A DNA stretch of 37,648 bases from Candidatus Magnetominusculus xianensis (lineage in GTDB: Bacteria > Nitrospirota > Thermodesulfovibrionia > Thermodesulfovibrionales > Magnetobacteriaceae), in assembly GCA_001541255.1 (NCBI GenBank), contig LNQR01000006.1:1-37648 (forward strand), read 5' to 3'. The notes below the pieces were generated by a model. It made no database searches. It was not told the origin of the DNA and saw only the letters and a list, made by a program, of their open reading frames with translations. This document shows, one piece after another, positions 34,124-37,648 of the stretch. Both the position numbers and the translations under genes were made by a program. Position 1 is the stretch's first letter. Each line of letters starts with the position of its first letter.

Positions 34124-34558
34124 ATGAGATATCAAACAGCAAGTGTGGGAAGGGTATTTGTTTGTAGGCTTAATGACGGGGATGACCTGTTGAAGTGCCT
34201 GTCTGACCTTGTAAGACAGGAAGGTGTGAAGGCCGCGGTGTTTCATGTTGTTGGAGGCATAAAGGGCGGGAAAATTGTAGTAGGTCCTGAGACAGAGGCG
34301 ATGCCGCCTAACCCTGTATACAGGGAAATAAGCGAGAGCCACGAAGTCACCGGCATGGGCACGATATTTTATAAGGACGGGCAGCCGTCGGTACACTTTC
34401 ACGGTGCGTTTGGAAAGCGTGATACGGTGAAGGTAGGCTGTCTGAGGGAGCTTTCAGAAACTTTCATCGTTCTTGAGGCAATAGTTACCGAACTTAACGG
34501 TATTGATGCCACACGCTGCCTTGACCCTGTTACAGGGATATACCTTCTGAACATATAG
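34124..34558 (+). CDS. PPC (DUF296) domain protein
   Basis: 144 residues, a single PPC domain, the module found alone in bacteria and fused to AT-hooks in plant AHL proteins. Seen: VGRVFVCRLNDGDDLLKCL at the start, VKAAVFHVVGGIKGGKI, the SHEVTGMGTIF segment, and the PSVHFHGAFGKRDTVKVGCL motif whose His residues bind metal in solved bacterial structures. Such proteins form trimers; their role is unknown. It starts on the base after the Uma2 stop (TAG-ATG), so it is translated from the same message. Linkage of PPC to a DNA-binding/nuclease-like gene is the only functional hint. Confidence 0.88.
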   Translation: MRYQTASVGRVFVCRLNDGDDLLKCLSDLVRQEGVKAAVFHVVGGIKGGKIVVGPETEAMPPNPVYREISESHEVTGMGTIFYKDGQPSVHFHGAFGKRDTVKVGCLRELSETFIVLEAIVTELNGIDATRCLDPVTGIYLLNI

Positions 34559-34855
34559 GCGCTGCACCCTTCAGTCTGTAAGTCAATTCTTAAGGCATTA
34601 TCTGACATGTTTGATTACTGTTTTAGCAGGAATAGAAAATATAAGTTAAACTCAACTGTTTTTCATGTCAAATATCCTATCATACATATGCCTATTACTG
34701 AGAATTTGTTGTTTTACCAGTTCATTTTTTGATTTTATTTGTTGAATTGTGCTAATTTACTGGTGAGGCCATTACTGCCTCATTAGTAATGTTACATGAT
34801 TGATTATTGCTGTTTAGATATATGGGCTTAAGTCATAAGTGGTGAGAGGCAGGTT
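34559..34855. other. 297-base AT-rich intergenic region before the PilB-like gene
   Basis: No open frame with support. It contains one perfect small inverted repeat, CATTACT-8 bases-AGTAATG (34770-34776 with 34785-34791), about 65 bases before the next start. No convincing sigma70 or sigma54 promoter could be picked out, though a pilus-type operon would be expected to have one here. Confidence 0.5.
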
Positions 34856-37234
34856 GTGGAAACTATAACAAAGGCAAAATTTGAGCGTCAGGCGGCAGTC
34901 CTTGCAAAGTTAGGCGAGGCGCTGGTGAAATCAGGCTCTATTACTGAGGCTGAACTGGATGCAGCCCTGGCAGAACAAAAGAAAACAGGGCATAAGCTTG
35001 GCAAAATACTCATGGACAATGGGTATGCCTCGGAAATGGAGATTGTAAATGCCCTTGCTGACAATATGGGGCTTGAGTATACAGATATTCAAAGTCTGAC
35101 CATCCCTGAGGATGTTGTTAAATCAGTACCCCTAAAGCTAGTGGAAAAACACCTTGTGATGCCAATTAAGTTTGCGGGGACACAAATCGTAATAGCTATG
35201 TCTGACCCGCTTGACCTTGGGGCAATCAGCGACCTTGAGTTTGTTACGGGAAAAAAGGTACGTCCTGTAGTTTCAACATTAGCTGAAATCCGGAGGGCCA
35301 CGCAGAATTATTATTACAAGAAAAAACCTAAAAGGCTGGGAGAGATATTAATTGACGCAAAAACACTTACAAAAGAGCAGCTTGACGTCTGCCTTCAAAA
35401 TCAAAAGACAAGCAAGAAAAAGTTAGGTGACGTAATAGTGCATATGGGATTTTCAACAGAGACTGAGATTGCGCGCGCGTTGTCATCACAGCTTAATCTG
35501 CCATACATTGATCTTAACACTGCAGCTATAAAACCTATTGCTATTAGTTTATTAAACAAGGAATTTACATTAAAGCATACGCTCATGCCGGTAAGCGCTA
35601 CAAACCGGTTGATGCAAATTGCAATGGCCAACCCTATGGATATTGATTCCATAAGAGAAGTTAAGTACATGGTTAACAGGGATATAGACATTGTAATATC
35701 CACTCCAACCGACGTAGAAAAAGCCATCAATAAATATTACGCTGCTGAAGATAGTAACAAATCAGCAGCGGTTGACTTTAGCGATATGAAGGATATCCTG
35801 CTGGAAGATGTCAGCGATATTGAGGGCAGCGTTGAGGTCAGCACCGAACGTATTGATGTTTCTAGTCCGGAGGCAAACAAACTAATAAAAGATAGTGAGT
35901 CCACTCCGGTTGTTTCATTTGTAAATAAAATGATTTTCGGTGCTATTAAAAGCAAGGCAAGCGACATCCACATGGAGCCCAGTGAAACAGGGTTTCGCGT
36001 AAGATTACGCGTAGACGGAATAATGGCAGGTTTTACACAGATTGCAAAGTCACTTGCGCCCTCAGTAACTTCAAGGATAAAGGTTATGGCCAAGATGGAC
36101 ATATCTGAAAGGCGCATTCCGCAAGACGGCGGCATAAAGATAAAGGTAGATGGTAAGGGGGTAGACCTCAGAGTCTCTACACTGCCTACGCAGTTTGGCG
36201 AAAAGATAGTTATCAGGGTACTTGATCAATCGGCGGCAAATTTATCATTAATGGACATAGGATTGAGCGATAAAGATTACCAGATGCTGCTGGAAATGAT
36301 AGAAAAACCGCAGGGGCTTGTGGTTGTTACAGGGCCGACCGGAAGTGGAAAGAGCACGACGCTCTATTCATCATTGTATCACCTGATGACAGACAAAAAT
36401 AACATAATCACGCTTGAGAATCCGGTAGAGTATAATATGAAGGGCGCTAATCAGGTGAATATAAATGAGAAGGCCGGTCTGACATTTGCGGCTGCACTGC
36501 GTTCGGTACTAAGGCAGGACCCTGACATAATAATGTTAGGAGAGATGCGCGACCCGGAGACCGCTGAAATAGCTATACAGGCGTCCATAACAGGCCATCT
36601 TGTAATAAGCACACTGCACACGACCACGGCAGTTTCGGCAGTAACGAGGCTCAGGGGTATGGGAATTAAAACCCACTTCATAGCATCATCACTGAATGGG
36701 GTAGTTGCTCAGCGCCTTGTCAGAAAACTCTGTTCAAGATGTAAACAGGCATATAAGCCGACAATGGAAGAGCTGATTGTGCTGGGGCTGACAGGGGAGT
36801 TTATAAGCAGCGATGTCAAGTTCTATCAGCCGAAAGGGTGTGATGAGTGTGGAGGGCGAGGGTACAGGGGCCGCGTGGGGATTTATGAAATCCTGCCTGC
36901 CTCAGCCAAAGTACGAAAGCTGATATATGAGGATGCAGGTGAAACAGATATATACCGTGCTGCGACAGAGGCAGGGATGACATCAATTATAGAGGATGGA
37001 ATTAAGAAGGTGATGATGGGGACGACATCGCTGGATGAGGTTCTGAGGGTAACGTCTAACATAGCAAATACGGAGACAATATTGTGTCATAGCTGTATGG
37101 CGCCGTTGAATGCCGAATATACCTTTTGCCCGTTTTGCACCATACCATTGAAACACAAGTGTCCTAAATGCTTCAAGCAAAGAAACAGCACATGGAGGTC
37201 TTGTCCGTACTGTAATGAGGTGTTTGACACGTAG
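34856..37234 (+). CDS. PilB/GspE-type secretion ATPase with double N-domain and zinc-ribbon tail
   Basis: 792 residues from GTG 34856 with GAGAGG upstream. The N terminus carries two copies of the MshEN/GspE_N-like domain (about 15-150 and 165-300): LGEALVKSGSITEAELDAAL then KLGKILMDNGY in the first, LGEILIDAKTLTKEQLDVCL then KLGDVIVHMGF in the second. These modules can bind cyclic-di-GMP in MshE. The ATPase core has Walker A GPTGSGKSTT (Lys499), RQDPDIIMLGEMRDPETA (Walker B) and the Asp/His boxes. A tetracysteine insert (CSRCK and CDECGGRGYRGR) follows. After the normal end come about 45 extra residues with four Cys pairs (CHSC, CPFC, CPKC, CPYC), a double zinc ribbon. Likely drives type IV pilus or type II secretion assembly; partner genes are not in the window. 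Confidence 0.9.
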   Translation: METITKAKFERQAAVLAKLGEALVKSGSITEAELDAALAEQKKTGHKLGKILMDNGYASEMEIVNALADNMGLEYTDIQSLTIPEDVVKSVPLKLVEKHLVMPIKFAGTQIVIAMSDPLDLGAISDLEFVTGKKVRPVVSTLAEIRRATQNYYYKKKPKRLGEILIDAKTLTKEQLDVCLQNQKTSKKKLGDVIVHMGFSTETEIARALSSQLNLPYIDLNTAAIKPIAISLLNKEFTLKHTLMPVSATNRLMQIAMANPMDIDSIREVKYMVNRDIDIVISTPTDVEKAINKYYAAEDSNKSAAVDFSDMKDILLEDVSDIEGSVEVSTERIDVSSPEANKLIKDSESTPVVSFVNKMIFGAIKSKASDIHMEPSETGFRVRLRVDGIMAGFTQIAKSLAPSVTSRIKVMAKMDISERRIPQDGGIKIKVDGKGVDLRVSTLPTQFGEKIVIRVLDQSAANLSLMDIGLSDKDYQMLLEMIEKPQGLVVVTGPTGSGKSTTLYSSLYHLMTDKNNIITLENPVEYNMKGANQVNINEKAGLTFAAALRSVLRQDPDIIMLGEMRDPETAEIAIQASITGHLVISTLHTTTAVSAVTRLRGMGIKTHFIASSLNGVVAQRLVRKLCSRCKQAYKPTMEELIVLGLTGEFISSDVKFYQPKGCDECGGRGYRGRVGIYEILPASAKVRKLIYEDAGETDIYRAATEAGMTSIIEDGIKKVMMGTTSLDEVLRVTSNIANTETILCHSCMAPLNAEYTFCPFCTIPLKHKCPKCFKQRNSTWRSCPYCNEVFDT

Positions 37235-37401
37235 GGACAGTTAGCTCACAGAGTGATATAAGCTGAAAAAAGCTACCGTATTGGTGTTAGCGTTGGCATT
37301 GAAGTATAACCATTAACTGATCAATGAAAACTCATGAAAAGGTGTTAAGGTCAGGATATTGGTTAGCTATTGTAAAATATCAACAGTATCAGGGAAACTA
37401 A

Positions 37402-37648
37402 TTGAAAATTAACGGTATTAGAACTTATATAACATGGTTGATAACAGCATTAGGAGTAATATATATATTATCTCTCAAGTCATCTGCCATTGACTCTATC
37501 ATTTATACCAGAACTATAGTCTGTATTTGTATTGGCTATATATCGTTATTCGCAGCGCTTTACTTAGGCGGCAAGAAAATAAGAGAGAGTGAATCATTGA
37601 GTGTTTATTGTAGAAAATCAGCCGCTGCAGTTGAAAAATATGCTGTTG
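37402..37648 (+). CDS. Partial membrane protein running off the window end
   Basis: An open frame from TTG 37402 continues to the last base without a stop (82 codons visible). AGGGA lies seven bases before the TTG and a stop codon directly abuts it. The visible protein has two hydrophobic stretches, TYITWLITALGVIYIL and IVCICIGYISLFAALYL, then a charged segment beginning GGKKIRESE. This suggests an inner-membrane protein whose soluble part lies beyond the edge. The family cannot be told. The 167 bases before it hold no gene that I can support. Confidence 0.5.
   Translation, partial: MKINGIRTYITWLITALGVIYILSLKSSAIDSIIYTRTIVCICIGYISLFAALYLGGKKIRESESLSVYCRKSAAAVEKYAV

Overview
The window looks like a chromosomal segment from an environmental, anaerobic or microaerophilic Gram-negative bacterium of moderate GC. 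The gene mix suggests Nitrospirota (Magnetobacterium/Thermodesulfovibrio-like) or a related deep lineage. That mix is a c7-type triheme cytochrome, a citramalate route to isoleucine, a hemX-hemA pair, many membrane-bound hybrid kinases, a PrsK-like kinase and a PilB-type ATPase. The taxonomic call is inference from gene content and was not tested. I see no rRNA, tRNA, CRISPR array, insertion sequence or prophage.

Layout. 1-1711: a dispersed-type intergenic repeat, a very long hairpin, a bacterial homologue of the animal phosphohistidine phosphatase PHPT1 (Janus/Ocnus family), and an exported glutamine-amidotransferase-like (BPL_N) protein. 1742-2692: ilvE with a promoter placed so that its mRNA should be leaderless. 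2732-3101: triheme cytochrome with its own promoter (minus). 3157-5817: glcD and a nucleotide-sugar dehydrogenase (minus). 5855-13867: a tightly packed minus-strand housekeeping run, argG-dprA-(Smg slot)-topA-mobB-ccsA/hemX-hemA. 14007-15683: cimA, divergent from argG, again apparently leaderless. 15770-25582: a five-gene plus-strand signalling operon of hybrid kinase (MASE3), REC-kinase, REC-HD-GYP, a fused double solute-binding protein, and a second hybrid kinase. 25611-32276: a convergent minus-strand operon of response regulator, PrsK-like kinase and a 1611-residue protein. That protein joins GAF-like and helical regions to a PEP-synthase-type ATP-grasp and phosphohistidine domain. 32285-33442: small hypothetical gene and rlmB (minus). 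33479-34558: Uma2 nuclease-family and PPC/DUF296 genes. 34856-37234: PilB/GspE-like ATPase with an added zinc-ribbon tail. 37402-end: start of a membrane protein cut by the window edge.

How the genes may work together. CimA and IlvE are the first and last dedicated steps of isoleucine made from pyruvate, and both show the same extended -10/leaderless start design. The 15770-25582 operon looks like one sensory pathway. Its 720-residue binding protein joins a TRAP DctP-type module to an ABC LivK-type module, with no transporter genes beside it, next to a periplasmic-sensor hybrid kinase. Output is plausibly by phosphorelay and by cyclic-di-GMP hydrolysis through HD-GYP. The 25611-32276 operon places a dikinase-like enzyme that lacks the usual PEP/pyruvate barrel under a dedicated two-component pair. 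These two modules, and the PHPT1-like gene, are the best candidates for undescribed biology.

Small-scale structure. The sigma70-like promoters I picked out mostly have an 18-bp spacer. Four genes carry 12-nt in-frame tandem duplications, most strikingly the six-copy Pro-Asn-Ile-Asp repeat in mobB.
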